Part shown: positions 1 to 9,103 of the stretch, in pieces | Numbering within the stretch: the stretch's first letter is position 1 | Layout of the letters: the number at the start of each line of letters is the position of its first letter | NCBI RefSeq assembly: GCF_013111185.1 | Contig: NZ_WVRE01000013.1 | Span: forward strand, 1-64,000 | DNA length: 64,000 nucleotides | Direction of reading: 5' to 3' | Origin: Ruegeria sp. HKCCD7303 | GTDB taxonomy: Bacteria; Pseudomonadota; Alphaproteobacteria; Rhodobacterales; Rhodobacteraceae | Translations under genes and position numbers: made by a program | The notes under the pieces: generated by a model | What the model was told of the DNA's origin: nothing | The model's input: only the letters and a program-made list of their open reading frames with translations | Database searches by the model: none

Positions 1-565
1 CCCAACCCAGCATCAAGATGGCGCGGTCGCGGCAATCCCGCCGGGACCCCCGACAGGTGGACAGCAACTGCTCGAGCACATCCCGGGTAATCGGGTGCTG
101 CGACTTCGGGGCCTGGGGCCGGGCGGCAGCGCGGCGGGCCTTGGACCGGGCCTGCTTCACCTGAGGCGCGTCAAACGGGCTGGCCAGGTTCTTCATCCGA
201 TGGAAAGCAAGCCAGGAGGCGATGCGCCGGTCCAGCGTCGAAGGGGCAGGGCAGGCGAGGGACTTGCGCAGCCCCTGAGCAATCAGCGCTTCTGCGGTTT
301 CGCGTGCCACATCCGTTTCTGGTGCGTCATTCAGATCACGGGCGTGATCGAGAATGAAGGCGAGGGCGGTGGCCTCAGATTCCGGCCAGTCCAGCGTCGC
401 TGCGAACCGCGCGGACTTCCAAGCGGTGACATAAAGCAGATCCCGTTCATATGCCCGCAACGTGTTTTCCGGTGTGCCGCGCACATAGAGATCGGTGAGC
501 GCCTCCTGATCTGTTTCCGAGAGGGCAGGAGCGGCGGCGGGGAGGTATTGGGCAGGGGGCTTCAT
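1..565 (-). CDS. Tyrosine-type site-specific recombinase (phage integrase family), N-terminal part, cut by window edge
   Basis: Reading the minus strand from an ATG at 565 gives an uninterrupted frame of 188 codons running off the left edge. The protein begins MKPPAQYLPAAAPALSE and contains ENTLRAYERDLLYVTAW, the pattern of the SAM-like core-binding domain of lambda-type integrases (T-x-x-x-Y-x-x-D followed by an aromatic/Trp). A basic, Ala/Arg-rich hinge follows around residues 140-155, and the start of the catalytic domain (DRAILMLGW) lies at the edge. The catalytic Arg, His and Tyr residues lie outside the window, so activity cannot be judged. It may mark a mobile element or genomic island joining the polysaccharide locus. 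Family call fairly sure; specificity unknown. Confidence 0.75.
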   Translation of the reverse strand, partial: MKPPAQYLPAAAPALSETDQEALTDLYVRGTPENTLRAYERDLLYVTAWKSARFAATLDWPESEATALAFILDHARDLNDAPETDVARETAEALIAQGLRKSLACPAPSTLDRRIASWLAFHRMKNLASPFDAPQVKQARSKARRAAARPQAPKSQHPITRDVLEQLLSTCRGSRRDCRDRAILMLGW

Positions 566-894
566 AAGGGGTAGTCTGCGCACAAATTCGTGGGAAATCA
601 ATCACACATAATAAGGGATACTTATCAAGTGTAATTATGATTCAAGAATGTGACAAAAGTAATGATCAAAAATCTAAAATAATGCGAACAAACCGAAGAA
701 AACGTTTAATCCAAAATCAATCTGACGTTCCGCCCAGTTCTTGAAAAACCTGAAAGAGCGCGTGGAGGTAGGAGGGAAATTGCGAGGCGATCCTGAGTGG
801 AAGCCAACCTTACTTTTAAAACGAGAGATGCTTTTGAGGACAGGTCAAACTGCTTCATCTTCAAATGCTGGATGTGGCGTCCTGAACTGGACTG
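566..894. other. Intergenic, AT-rich, no gene recognised
   Basis: About 330 bases between the diverging recombinase and the converging end of the flippase-like gene. The part from about 590 to 720 is clearly AT-rich compared with the surroundings and probably holds the recombinase promoter. No convincing -35/-10 pair, tRNA or direct repeat was identified. A short plus-strand reading frame at 741-962 runs into the downstream gene and has no coding character. Confidence 0.4.
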
Positions 895-1893
895 TCACCC
901 GGTCTGCTGATCTTTTGTTGCGGCCCAGCTTTCCTGCGCAGCCGGGTCGATCCGGTTGGTGATGAAGAGAAAGACTGCGCCAACCCCACCGACGGTGAAC
1001 ATGACGGCCTGCCAGACCAGACCTGCGGCGACGATCGCCGCAGCGTCAGCCCCGAACGGGATAAGCATTGATGCCAGTACCCCCTCGCGCAGACCCAGCC
1101 CGTTCAGTGTGACTGGTAGAACGGCGATGATCTTGGCCAACGGCCATGCGAACAGCCAGAGTCCAACATCGATGTCAATGCCTGCCGCCTTGCCAAGCCA
1201 CCAGGACATGAGCACCAGCGCGGTTTGAATGGCGACGGATGACAGAAAGACCACCAAAAGCCGTTTGGGCTGCCGTGAAATGGATGAGAAATGCCCAACA
1301 AGCTTTTCTGCGAAAGACCGCCCGGGAAGGCTGGGGAAGATCCGCCAGACCAGATCGACCAGCTTTGACAACATGACGAGGCAAATGAATACCAGCGCCA
1401 GCAAAAAGCCTGTCAGCAAAAGCAATTGCAGCTCCCCCGACTGGCCCGACGCATATACGATGCCAATGGCGGAAATGGTCAGCAGGGCGGTCATGTCGAT
1501 CAGCCGGTCAGCAGCGGCCACACTTACGATTCTGGGGGCGTCTCCGATCGAGTGATATGCCACAGCGGCTCGGACCGCATCACCTCCGATCGCGCCGGGC
1601 AGGCAAAGATTGGCGGCTAGGCCCGCAAAATGCGCACGAATGGCTGTCGATACCGGCAACCCGCCATCCAGCAGATACCGCCATTTCAGCGCCGCACCTA
1701 TATGGGCCATGATGAACAGGCCAACTACAATGAAGAAAGTTAAAAGATGGACAGATCGGAAGGCGGCCAGGATCTGTTCATCGGAAAGCAGCCAGAAAAG
1801 CAAGAACAGGGCAACGAAGGATCCTCCGACCCTTAATAGCCAGTTGCGATACTTCGGTGACAACCGCTGCAAACTTACACCCCACCACCCCAA
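895..1893 (-). CDS. Lysylphosphatidylglycerol synthase TM-domain / flippase-like membrane protein (UPF0104 type)
   Basis: A 332-residue integral membrane protein with about eight hydrophobic segments. It carries the features of the LPG_synthase_TM family (PF03706): GAIGGDAVRA near residue 100, and NGLGLREG near residue 265 in a polar loop between helices. Family members accompany glycosyltransferases and are thought to move or bind lipid-linked substrates; the fused forms flip lysyl-phosphatidylglycerol. There is no aminoacyl-transferase domain here, so the protein is the stand-alone membrane form. It stands apart from the next gene by about 670 bases and is transcribed toward the recombinase. 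A role in polysaccharide or glycolipid assembly is inferred from context only. Confidence 0.75.
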   Translation of the reverse strand: MGWWGVSLQRLSPKYRNWLLRVGGSFVALFLLFWLLSDEQILAAFRSVHLLTFFIVVGLFIMAHIGAALKWRYLLDGGLPVSTAIRAHFAGLAANLCLPGAIGGDAVRAAVAYHSIGDAPRIVSVAAADRLIDMTALLTISAIGIVYASGQSGELQLLLLTGFLLALVFICLVMLSKLVDLVWRIFPSLPGRSFAEKLVGHFSSISRQPKRLLVVFLSSVAIQTALVLMSWWLGKAAGIDIDVGLWLFAWPLAKIIAVLPVTLNGLGLREGVLASMLIPFGADAAAIVAAGLVWQAVMFTVGGVGAVFLFITNRIDPAAQESWAATKDQQTG

Positions 1894-2564
1894 TCGATCG
1901 TGCCTTCTACTGTGAATTGTATCAATTCACTTTCTTGCTCAGAGGCATCTGGCAGATCGTTTGAACAATTTGAAACGTATCCCGGTAGAATGAGCGTGGG
2001 TTGAGCGATTTGTCACCAGCGGCAATCGGGCTTTTTAACAGGCTGTGGCGCTGAAACATCATGAGAATAAGGAAAAACCCGTTAACTCTCTGAAATGCAA
2101 CCTGTAAATAGGGGGGAAATTGACATGCAATGCGTGCCTTCCAAATCCATGTGCTTGATGCTGGTTTGTAAAATACTCAACACACCGCCCCTTTTTGTTT
2201 GATTGTTGCTTTTTGGAAAACAATCATGAAGAGGTTATATTCACGTTTTGCTTTATCTGCGATGGATGGGCTGTTCCTCTCCGACATGTTTCTACCCTAG
2301 GCTTAGGTGGCTTAACGCAGGCAAATCCGGTGAAAAGAGGTTGGGATGATCTCTGCAGATCGCTCGACAATCATGTCCTAGCCGTCGAAAATGTCCGTGA
2401 CAGGATGACATTTCCCAGATGAAATCGACGGCATCCGCTCTTTGTGCCAATGTGCCAGATGAGGGATATTCGAGAGAATTTGGCGGCGGGTTCCGCCTAC
2501 CCGGAATGTGATTGTTTTTTGCTTGGTGCCCTGAAGTGATTAAGAGTGTGACCGGAGAAGCCCC
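1894..2564. other. Long intergenic region between divergent genes, no gene recognised
   Basis: About 670 bases separate the minus-strand flippase-like gene from the plus-strand GT-C gene, so this region should hold both promoters. A TTGACA hexamer occurs at 2120-2125, but no good -10 box follows at 16-18 bases. Short reading frames here (for example 2195-2422 plus) have atypical, Cys/Phe-rich translations and no usable ribosome binding site. Nothing else was recognised. Confidence 0.4.
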
Positions 2565-4028
2565 ATGACCCAGCCGTCTGCAGTGCTTGGCCGCAATGAT
2601 CTGGCAATACTTTTGTTCATCCTTCTCCTTGCCGCAGTCCTCAGAAGCGCGGGGCTGAACGCGCCCTTGTGGTATGATGAGATCCGGACCGTCGATACGC
2701 ATATCAGCCTGCCGTGGAATGAGATGATGCGCGAATATTCGATGAACCATCATTACTTTTTCAGCATGAAGGCAAAGCTGGTTTCCCAGATCTTCGGAGA
2801 TCAGGCCTGGGCATATCGGTTTCCAGCCGTTCTGTTTGGTGTTGGTCTTGTCGGGGTGATCTGGTGGCTAGCCAAAGAGGTTGCGGACAGCACGATTGCG
2901 CATGTTTCAGCCTTGCTGGTGGCCCTGTCCTATCATCAGGTCTGGTTCTCTCAAAACGCGCGCGGGTATACTGAGCTGGCGTTCTGGAGCACGCTTGGTT
3001 TTATTTTCTTTCTGCGGGGGATGCGCCAGCCAGTAACCGGGACCTGGGTCGCCTTCGGCTTTACTGCCGCTGCCGCTGTTTTCACGCATCTGACCGGTGC
3101 GTTTTTCTTTGTCGCTCTGGGAATTATCTGGCTGCTTTGTCTGGCGACTGGGTTCGGCCGGGGTACTCTTACTCGGGAATGGGTGTTGCATCCGCTGATG
3201 GGTGTTGCGGTTGCGCTGGTTTTGATCCTGCTCGCATATCTGCCGATTTTGCCAAGTATCGCGGGCACAGTGAGCGAGGTTTCGGCAACATCCGCAGTAG
3301 ATCCCATGCAGGAATATCAGAACCCGCTTTGGGCAATTGTCGAGGGCCTGCGGACTGCGGTTGGAAACACCGGTCTGCTGATGCTGTTCATCGCCGTCGG
3401 TGGGCTGGCGGTCATCGTATTTGGTGCAGTTGGGGCGCATGCGACGCAACCGTTGTTTTTCCCGTCCATCGCCATGCATATCGCCGTGACGCTGGCCCTT
3501 CTTCTGTCGCTTGAAATGCGGATCTGGCCGAGGTTCTTTTTCGTCGATATCGGCCTCATCCTTATTCTGGCCGTTGTGGGGTGTCGATACGGTGCTGAAG
3601 TGGTGGCACGGTGGACCGGTCAGCCCCGGTTCGGACAGCCGCTCTTTGCGCTGGGTGTTCTGGCGATGATTGTGGTGTCCGTGTTTCTGGTGCAGCGAAA
3701 CTACTCCGCTCCGAAACAAAACCTGGCTGGGGCTTTTGCGCTTGTGGAAGAAACCCGCAGCCCGTCAGAGCGCATATATGCGATCAATCCGGGCGGTCCC
3801 CTTTTCGAAAATCACTTCGACGCCGACTGGGGAACCATCGGGGATGTGCAAGACTATTCCGAAGCGATGGCACAGCCAGGTCCCGTCATGCTGGTTGTTC
3901 TGTTTCCAAGCCGGATGTTCCGCGCCATTCCTGATCTGAAACGTGATGCTGAAGGGCAATTAGACCGCGTGCACGCGTTTGCCGGAACACTGGGGGACGG
4001 GCAGGTTCTTGTCTATCGGCGCAGATAA
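2565..4028 (+). CDS. GT-C glycosyltransferase, GT39/PMT_2-like membrane protein
   Basis: 487 residues with about 10-12 hydrophobic helices. The first periplasmic loop carries WYDEIRT (Asp38-Glu39), the acidic DE motif used by GT-C enzymes to bind a polyprenyl-phosphate sugar. WFSQNARGYTE around residue 127 is shared with the gene at 9104 and, in altered form, with the one at 5097. The family transfers a sugar from a lipid-phosphate carrier to an acceptor on the outer face of the inner membrane. A GtrB-type synthase that could make the donor lies just downstream on the other strand (4061-5059). Sugar and acceptor cannot be predicted. The ATG start follows GGAGAAGCCCC, a reasonable ribosome binding site. 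Confidence 0.8.
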   Translation: MTQPSAVLGRNDLAILLFILLLAAVLRSAGLNAPLWYDEIRTVDTHISLPWNEMMREYSMNHHYFFSMKAKLVSQIFGDQAWAYRFPAVLFGVGLVGVIWWLAKEVADSTIAHVSALLVALSYHQVWFSQNARGYTELAFWSTLGFIFFLRGMRQPVTGTWVAFGFTAAAAVFTHLTGAFFFVALGIIWLLCLATGFGRGTLTREWVLHPLMGVAVALVLILLAYLPILPSIAGTVSEVSATSAVDPMQEYQNPLWAIVEGLRTAVGNTGLLMLFIAVGGLAVIVFGAVGAHATQPLFFPSIAMHIAVTLALLLSLEMRIWPRFFFVDIGLILILAVVGCRYGAEVVARWTGQPRFGQPLFALGVLAMIVVSVFLVQRNYSAPKQNLAGAFALVEETRSPSERIYAINPGGPLFENHFDADWGTIGDVQDYSEAMAQPGPVMLVVLFPSRMFRAIPDLKRDAEGQLDRVHAFAGTLGDGQVLVYRRR

Positions 4029-4060
4029 ACTGCAGACGGATTTGCAGCGCGGCTGAGAGA

Positions 4061-5059
4061 TCAGGGTGAATGACTGTCTTGGGGGTCAAGCCCCAGGCTG
4101 CTTTCGACAATATAAAGCGGCCTTTTCTGTGCTTCCGCATAAAGTCGCCCAAGATATTCCCCGATGACGCCCAGCACGACAAGCTGCAGGCCGCCGATCA
4201 ACAATACTGCAACCATCAATGAGGCATAGCCAGGCACATCCACCCCGTAAATAAGGGTGCGTGAGATCAGGAAAATACCGTAGATAATCGCGGCAAATGC
4301 AGTCAGCATGCCGATATAGCCTGCAATTCTGAGCGGTACGGTGCTGAAACCTGTAATACCATCCAGTGCAAAGTTCCAAAGGCGCCAATAGTTGAACTTG
4401 GTCTGTCCCGCCGCACGCTCGGGACGGTCATATGCAACTTCGGTGTGTCGAAACCCGACCCAGGCAAAAAGTCCTTTCATGAATCTGTTTTGTTCGCGCA
4501 GCTTAACGATGGCCCGAACCACACGTTGATCCATAAGGCGGAAATCACCGGTATTGGCCGGAATTGGCACACCAGAAAGACGGTTGATGACCTTGTAGAA
4601 CCTGATCGCAGACCAGCGCTTCATCGCGGTATCGGTGTCGCGGTGACGCCGGACGGCATAGACGACATCATATCCTTCGCGCCACTTTTCCAGGAAGGTT
4701 TCAATCAGCTCGGGTGGATCTTGTAAATCCGCGTCTATGGGAACAACGGCCTGACCCGAGGCAAAATCAAGCCCCGCAGTCAGTGCGACCTCTTTGCCGA
4801 AATTGCGCGAAAAGTTCAGCACTTTGATACGCTTGTCGCGCCTATGCGCCTCGGCCAGAAGCCCAGTGGTTGCATCCGTGCTGCCGTCATTGACGCAGAT
4901 GATTTCGTAGCTTTCGCCGAGATTTTCAAGGAAACCGCCCAGACGGTCGAACAGGAACGGCAGGACATCTTCTTCGTTGAACATCGGCACAATGATACTG
5001 AGCGTCGGCGTCTCTGCCTGGGGCAAGGGAGGGCGGGTGTTCACGTTCTGCGACGCCAT
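4061..5059 (-). CDS. Polyprenyl-phosphate glycosyltransferase (GT2, GtrB/ArnC/DPMS type)
   Basis: Transfers a sugar from a nucleotide donor to undecaprenyl phosphate on the cytoplasmic face, supplying GT-C enzymes. The N-terminal GT-A domain has SIIVPMFNEE (from about residue 21), a VNDGSTD block, and the metal-binding DAD (109-111) followed by LQDPPE. Two C-terminal membrane helices (about 235-262 and 266-292) end in VIGEYLGRLY, as in GtrB and ArnC. I chose the ATG at 5059 because the longer frame, from 5173, would overlap the upstream GT39 gene by more than 70 bases and adds no family-like sequence. It sits 37 bases after that gene, so the two are probably co-transcribed as a donor-synthase and GT-C pair. 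Confidence 0.87.
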   Translation of the reverse strand: MASQNVNTRPPLPQAETPTLSIIVPMFNEEDVLPFLFDRLGGFLENLGESYEIICVNDGSTDATTGLLAEAHRRDKRIKVLNFSRNFGKEVALTAGLDFASGQAVVPIDADLQDPPELIETFLEKWREGYDVVYAVRRHRDTDTAMKRWSAIRFYKVINRLSGVPIPANTGDFRLMDQRVVRAIVKLREQNRFMKGLFAWVGFRHTEVAYDRPERAAGQTKFNYWRLWNFALDGITGFSTVPLRIAGYIGMLTAFAAIIYGIFLISRTLIYGVDVPGYASLMVAVLLIGGLQLVVLGVIGEYLGRLYAEAQKRPLYIVESSLGLDPQDSHSP

Positions 5060-5096
5060 GACGAAAGCCTTTTCCTGTCTGGTCCGGCACAGATGA

Positions 5097-6848
5097 TCAT
5101 GGTTTTGCCCCGGGCTCAAAGAGTTCTGCATGGGCCCGCAGTTTTTCGAATTCCAGTGTTTTCTCATAACCACTCAGCGCCTCACGACGCGCATCGGTGA
5201 TGACGGGCATTTCTTCATAAGGCCATGTAACCAGCCAGACGCGGGCTTCGGGGTTGTTCCGCAAGGCGGCTTCATGGTTTGAAACAATGAAATTTGCTTC
5301 GTTGATGTAGTAAAACAGTGGCGTATCGGCCCAATCCCGATTCCTTAGAAAAACCAGATCATCGGGCTGCATTTCAGTCAGCATGGCTTGTGCAATGCCC
5401 TGATAGTCAATGGCATCGCTGGGTTTTCTGAGGGCATAGGGAATACTGGAGAAAAAGATAAGCACGCAAAGGCCTGTCAGAGCCAGTCGAAGAAAGGTGT
5501 TCCGAAACAGCCAAATTGTGCCGGCGGCGCAGAGGATCAGCAGGTAAGGCACAAAGATCAGAAAAGCCCGCGGAGCCAGAACGGATACCGCATAAGAGGC
5601 CATAAACAGGATCAGTGGAGCAACAACAGCAAGCAGCCACAAAAGCAGTGTCCGTTCTTGGGGGTAGTGCAGGGTGTTCGATGGCAGACGGGGGATAAGG
5701 GCCCCCCAGAGCCCACCCAGAACGGGAATGAGCAGCGCCAGAAAAGGTAGGATGGACATCGCCATCAAGGCTTCGGTCCTGCGGTGAGCGATCGAGGCCA
5801 GCCAGACCATGAAACACGCTGAACACAGGGCGGCGAGACCCAACACCCATGCAGGGATTTTAGGGTCAGGGCTATAGATCGGCGCTTCGCGTTTTGGGGC
5901 TTTCAGACTGGCTGCCAGCACCACCAAAGCAAAGGCGAGAAGAAACCAAACCCAAATCGACCCGATCTGTAGCGGCGGAATGGCGAATTCATCCGTTGCA
6001 AACAAAAACCCGAAGGAGAAATACTCGATCAGAAAATCCTGAGATGGATCGGCCGCCCCGCCTTTGCGTGCACGGTAAACCGCATGGATCAGGGCCGGTG
6101 CGGATAGGATGAAAGCCAGGGCTTGCACCTGAAACAGCCGGGGCGCCTGTCTCAGGCCCACCCGTTGTAGAAGCGGCCCGGATGTCACATCGGGTCGGGG
6201 CAGAACCAGTGCTGTCCAGAACAGATGGATCAGGATCAGGGGCCAGAACAATTCGACCGTCAGAACCCCGACCAAGACCGCTGCGATATAGGCAATTTCG
6301 ATCCAGGGTCGTGGTCTGTGTGTTCTGAGCAGGCGCAACAACAGCCAGGTTGCCAGAAGGGACAGGAAGGTTCCGGCGACATACATGCGGGCCATCTGGC
6401 TCCAGAAGATATGAAAGCCGTGAAGCGACAGCAGCAGTGCGGACAGGCAGCCGATGGTCGATCCGAATACACTGCGGGCGATCAGAAAGATCAGCGGGAT
6501 CGATCCCAGGGCAAACAGAACTCCTGGAACCCGCAACGCGAAATGCGAGGTTCCGAATGTCTTGGTCCAGCCCAGCATGGCCGTATACCACCCCATGGGG
6601 TGCGGTTCGTCGTGAAAATGCCACCAGAGCGTTTCGGCAAAGCCATGTCGTGGCGGTGGTTCGGAAATGCCGGGAATAAGATTTATGCCGGGTACGTAGA
6701 TTTCGGGGTGGGACAAGCTGCGAGGCTCGATCCCCCAAAGCCGCAATATGACGGTAAGTGCAAGGGCGATGCCAAGGGTGCACAGAACGGCCTGAGTGCG
6801 GTATTTGCGCTGGATGAAGAGAATATGTTCGTTATCTGATGGCGGCAT
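5097..6848 (-). CDS. GT-C glycosyltransferase, GT39-like, with altered DE motif
   Basis: 583 residues and about 12 hydrophobic segments with the layout of the PMT_2/GT39 family. The first loop reads SLSHPEIYVPG (His47-Pro48-Glu49), so only the Glu of the usual DE pair is present. FWSQMARMY near residue 153 is the counterpart of the WFSQNARGY block of the genes at 2565 and 9104, which supports common ancestry. A hydrophilic C-terminal domain begins around residue 490. It is followed after 37 bases by the GtrB-type gene and preceded by the acyltransferase gene 20 bases upstream, giving a likely three-gene operon. The altered acidic motif may mean a different donor or metal use; this is inference. 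Confidence 0.78.
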   Translation of the reverse strand: MPPSDNEHILFIQRKYRTQAVLCTLGIALALTVILRLWGIEPRSLSHPEIYVPGINLIPGISEPPPRHGFAETLWWHFHDEPHPMGWYTAMLGWTKTFGTSHFALRVPGVLFALGSIPLIFLIARSVFGSTIGCLSALLLSLHGFHIFWSQMARMYVAGTFLSLLATWLLLRLLRTHRPRPWIEIAYIAAVLVGVLTVELFWPLILIHLFWTALVLPRPDVTSGPLLQRVGLRQAPRLFQVQALAFILSAPALIHAVYRARKGGAADPSQDFLIEYFSFGFLFATDEFAIPPLQIGSIWVWFLLAFALVVLAASLKAPKREAPIYSPDPKIPAWVLGLAALCSACFMVWLASIAHRRTEALMAMSILPFLALLIPVLGGLWGALIPRLPSNTLHYPQERTLLLWLLAVVAPLILFMASYAVSVLAPRAFLIFVPYLLILCAAGTIWLFRNTFLRLALTGLCVLIFFSSIPYALRKPSDAIDYQGIAQAMLTEMQPDDLVFLRNRDWADTPLFYYINEANFIVSNHEAALRNNPEARVWLVTWPYEEMPVITDARREALSGYEKTLEFEKLRAHAELFEPGAKP

Positions 6849-6868
6849 GGGGCTGAGTTTCTACAACA

Positions 6869-8866
6869 CTACATGTCAGCTGTGGGTGGCAGGCCGAAGA
6901 TATCCTGTAAAAGCACTTTGGCTTCGGGTCGCAATAAGTGAGCACCCTGCACGCTGAGGTGATCCCCGTTTCGGAAGACCGGTTCATTGTCTTTGAACAA
7001 GGGACAGATGTCTGTGTCGCAAAGAGATAAGAAGAATGCTCGATATACCACGTTTGGATGCGTTTCTGCGACCTCTACGAGAAGAGGTTCGTATATTGCC
7101 CTTTGGTCTGCGTAGCTTTCGGCATGCATGCCGATCTCTTCATGTTGATCGCGGGCTTGGAACAGCAGTGAGCGCAGGTGGGTTTTCAAATCAAGATCAT
7201 CACTGCTGGGTACGTCATCCAGCAGAATGAACTGGCGCTTTGGGAAGGCCTCTGCCAGTCTGCCAATCCCTGTAAGTAAAGCTTCGCGGTTTGTTTGCCC
7301 GTTCCAGTCGGTTTGCCCTGCATCGAACCAGATGTCACCGCTATGGCGGTAGGTTGCGCCGGTTATCTGATGCTCCCAGAACGCGGTGATGATGACTGTG
7401 TCGATCTCAGGCCTGTCTGCAAGAAAGCTCATGAAAGCTTCTGTCTGGGCGGCATATGACGGGTCGCCCTTTTTTTGGATTTGGGGCAGAGGGCGAAACC
7501 CGGCCTGGGTATATTGATAACCGCTCAGCCCGACGGATTGCGCGGCGGCAAAGATCGCCGGGCTGAAAGCATCGGCATGGCTATCTCCGACAAGAACAAA
7601 ACTGGGGGCGACCCCAGGGGTGCCACGCAGGCAGATATCTCCTGCTCTTGCACGCTCTGGTGTGATGAAATGACAGTTACGTTGATCGTGCAGGAACCGG
7701 TCTTCCTGCAGAAGTCGTGTAATGTCCGAAGGCATCCGTGCGGGTAGCCCGCCGGTGATAACCAGACCACCGCCAATCCCGGCAATAAGAACAGCGGATA
7801 CGCTGCCGAAGGTAAAGATCTGCTGCCGGCCGAAGCCCGGGCTTTTCCGGAAAGGGGCTTCGACATAACGCCACGACAAAGTGGCGAGAAGAAAGGACAG
7901 AAGGATACATCCTATAAGCTCTGAAAATGTCAGAGGGTCGACCGAGACATAAATAGCGAAGACAAGAACCGGCCAGTGCCACAGGTAGAGCGAATAGGAA
8001 ATCTTTCCGATGAAGACCATTGGCGGAACGGATAGCAGCCGGGTTGCGACGGTCTTTCTGTAGGCACCGGTTAGAATGAGAATGGCCGTGCCAAGGCACG
8101 GTGGTACTGCCGAAAACCCCGGAAAAACGGTTTCCGGACCATAGGTTGCCACCGGCCAGATGATCAAAGCCATGGCCAGCAGAACCAGCCAGAAGGTCAG
8201 ATTGGGCCGTGTTTCAATGACCTTTCCCCATCCTTGTGCGACGCAGATCGCGGTCATGGCCCCCAGCAGCAATTCCCATGCGCGGGCCTGGGGCAGATAG
8301 AAGGCACCAGGGGGGTTGCGTTGAACCATCCAGACCGACACGATCAGCGAAACGGCTGCAGCGGCGACAAGCCAACCCAGAACGGCTGAGGGGCGGAACA
8401 TTTTGAACAGTAGAGCCAGTATTGGTGGAAACAGAATATAATACTGCTCTTCCACCGCCAGAGACCAAGTATGCAGCATTGGTTTCAGATGCGCGGCTTC
8501 GGTGAAATAGTCTGTTTCGAAATAAAAATAGAGGTTTGACAGGAAGATATTCGCGGCAAACATGCTTTTGCCAAAATCGGCCAGATGGTCTGGCAAAAAT
8601 AGCAAAACGGCAAGCACCGTTGAAGCCAGCATGACTACGAACAGGGCTGGCAGAATACGCCTGACCCGGCGTTCATAGAAGTTCATGATTGAAAAGCGGC
8701 CGGTCTGCAGATCCGTCCAGAGAATTGTCGTGATTAGAAAGCCGGAGATGACAAAGAAGATATCGACACCGACAAACCCACCTGGAAAGCCAAGCCCTGT
8801 GTGAAACAGCATGACAGAGCAAACGGCAACTGTCCGGAGGCCGTCAATATCCGGGCGATATTTCAT
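6869..8866 (-). CDS. Acyltransferase-3 / SGNH fusion, probable polysaccharide O-acetyltransferase (OafA type)
   Basis: 665 residues in two parts. Residues 1 to about 370 form the ten-helix acyltransferase-3 membrane domain, starting MKYRPDIDGLRTVAV, with the family markers FFVISGFLI, RRVRRILPA and HTWSLAVEEQYY. From about residue 400 an SGNH domain follows, with FVLVGDSHADAF (Ser nucleophile block) and a terminal GDHLS block holding the Asp and His. OafA and similar proteins move acetyl groups across the inner membrane and place them on O-antigen or exopolysaccharide sugars. Both halves look intact. A purine-rich AAAGGGGGGA stretch precedes the ATG by four bases. First gene of the apparent operon 8866-4061. 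Confidence 0.88.
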   Translation of the reverse strand: MKYRPDIDGLRTVAVCSVMLFHTGLGFPGGFVGVDIFFVISGFLITTILWTDLQTGRFSIMNFYERRVRRILPALFVVMLASTVLAVLLFLPDHLADFGKSMFAANIFLSNLYFYFETDYFTEAAHLKPMLHTWSLAVEEQYYILFPPILALLFKMFRPSAVLGWLVAAAAVSLIVSVWMVQRNPPGAFYLPQARAWELLLGAMTAICVAQGWGKVIETRPNLTFWLVLLAMALIIWPVATYGPETVFPGFSAVPPCLGTAILILTGAYRKTVATRLLSVPPMVFIGKISYSLYLWHWPVLVFAIYVSVDPLTFSELIGCILLSFLLATLSWRYVEAPFRKSPGFGRQQIFTFGSVSAVLIAGIGGGLVITGGLPARMPSDITRLLQEDRFLHDQRNCHFITPERARAGDICLRGTPGVAPSFVLVGDSHADAFSPAIFAAAQSVGLSGYQYTQAGFRPLPQIQKKGDPSYAAQTEAFMSFLADRPEIDTVIITAFWEHQITGATYRHSGDIWFDAGQTDWNGQTNREALLTGIGRLAEAFPKRQFILLDDVPSSDDLDLKTHLRSLLFQARDQHEEIGMHAESYADQRAIYEPLLVEVAETHPNVVYRAFFLSLCDTDICPLFKDNEPVFRNGDHLSVQGAHLLRPEAKVLLQDIFGLPPTADM

Positions 8867-9103
8867 CTACGTCCCCCCTTTGAATGCATATCCTGTGTTA
8901 GAATGAAATATAATTGCAAATACTTATGTGTGATTGTGTCAGGTTATTATCATGTGCAGAATACGTGCCTGTATACACAAAAATGATATGAATGATGGAA
9001 GATGATACTTTTGTCGTTTTAACGGCCGGAATGTCAGGGCGTTGTGTAAATTTTGACAGGACGTTTAGTGTAAGAGTTTTTTGGTAGCGAGTTCCAGGTT
9101 CGG

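Noticed and set aside
2120..2125. TTGACA as a -35 box for the first GT-C gene
   Set aside because: No acceptable -10 hexamer at 16-18 bases, and the position is 440 bases from the gene.
2195..2422. Small plus-strand frame of 75 codons in the long intergenic region
   Set aside because: No ribosome binding site, odd composition, and no similarity to a known small protein.
2907..3719. Minus-strand frame of 270 codons opposite the first GT-C gene
   Set aside because: Highly charged, repetitive His/Gln/Arg composition typical of the antisense of a hydrophobic protein; the plus strand carries an evident GT-C protein.
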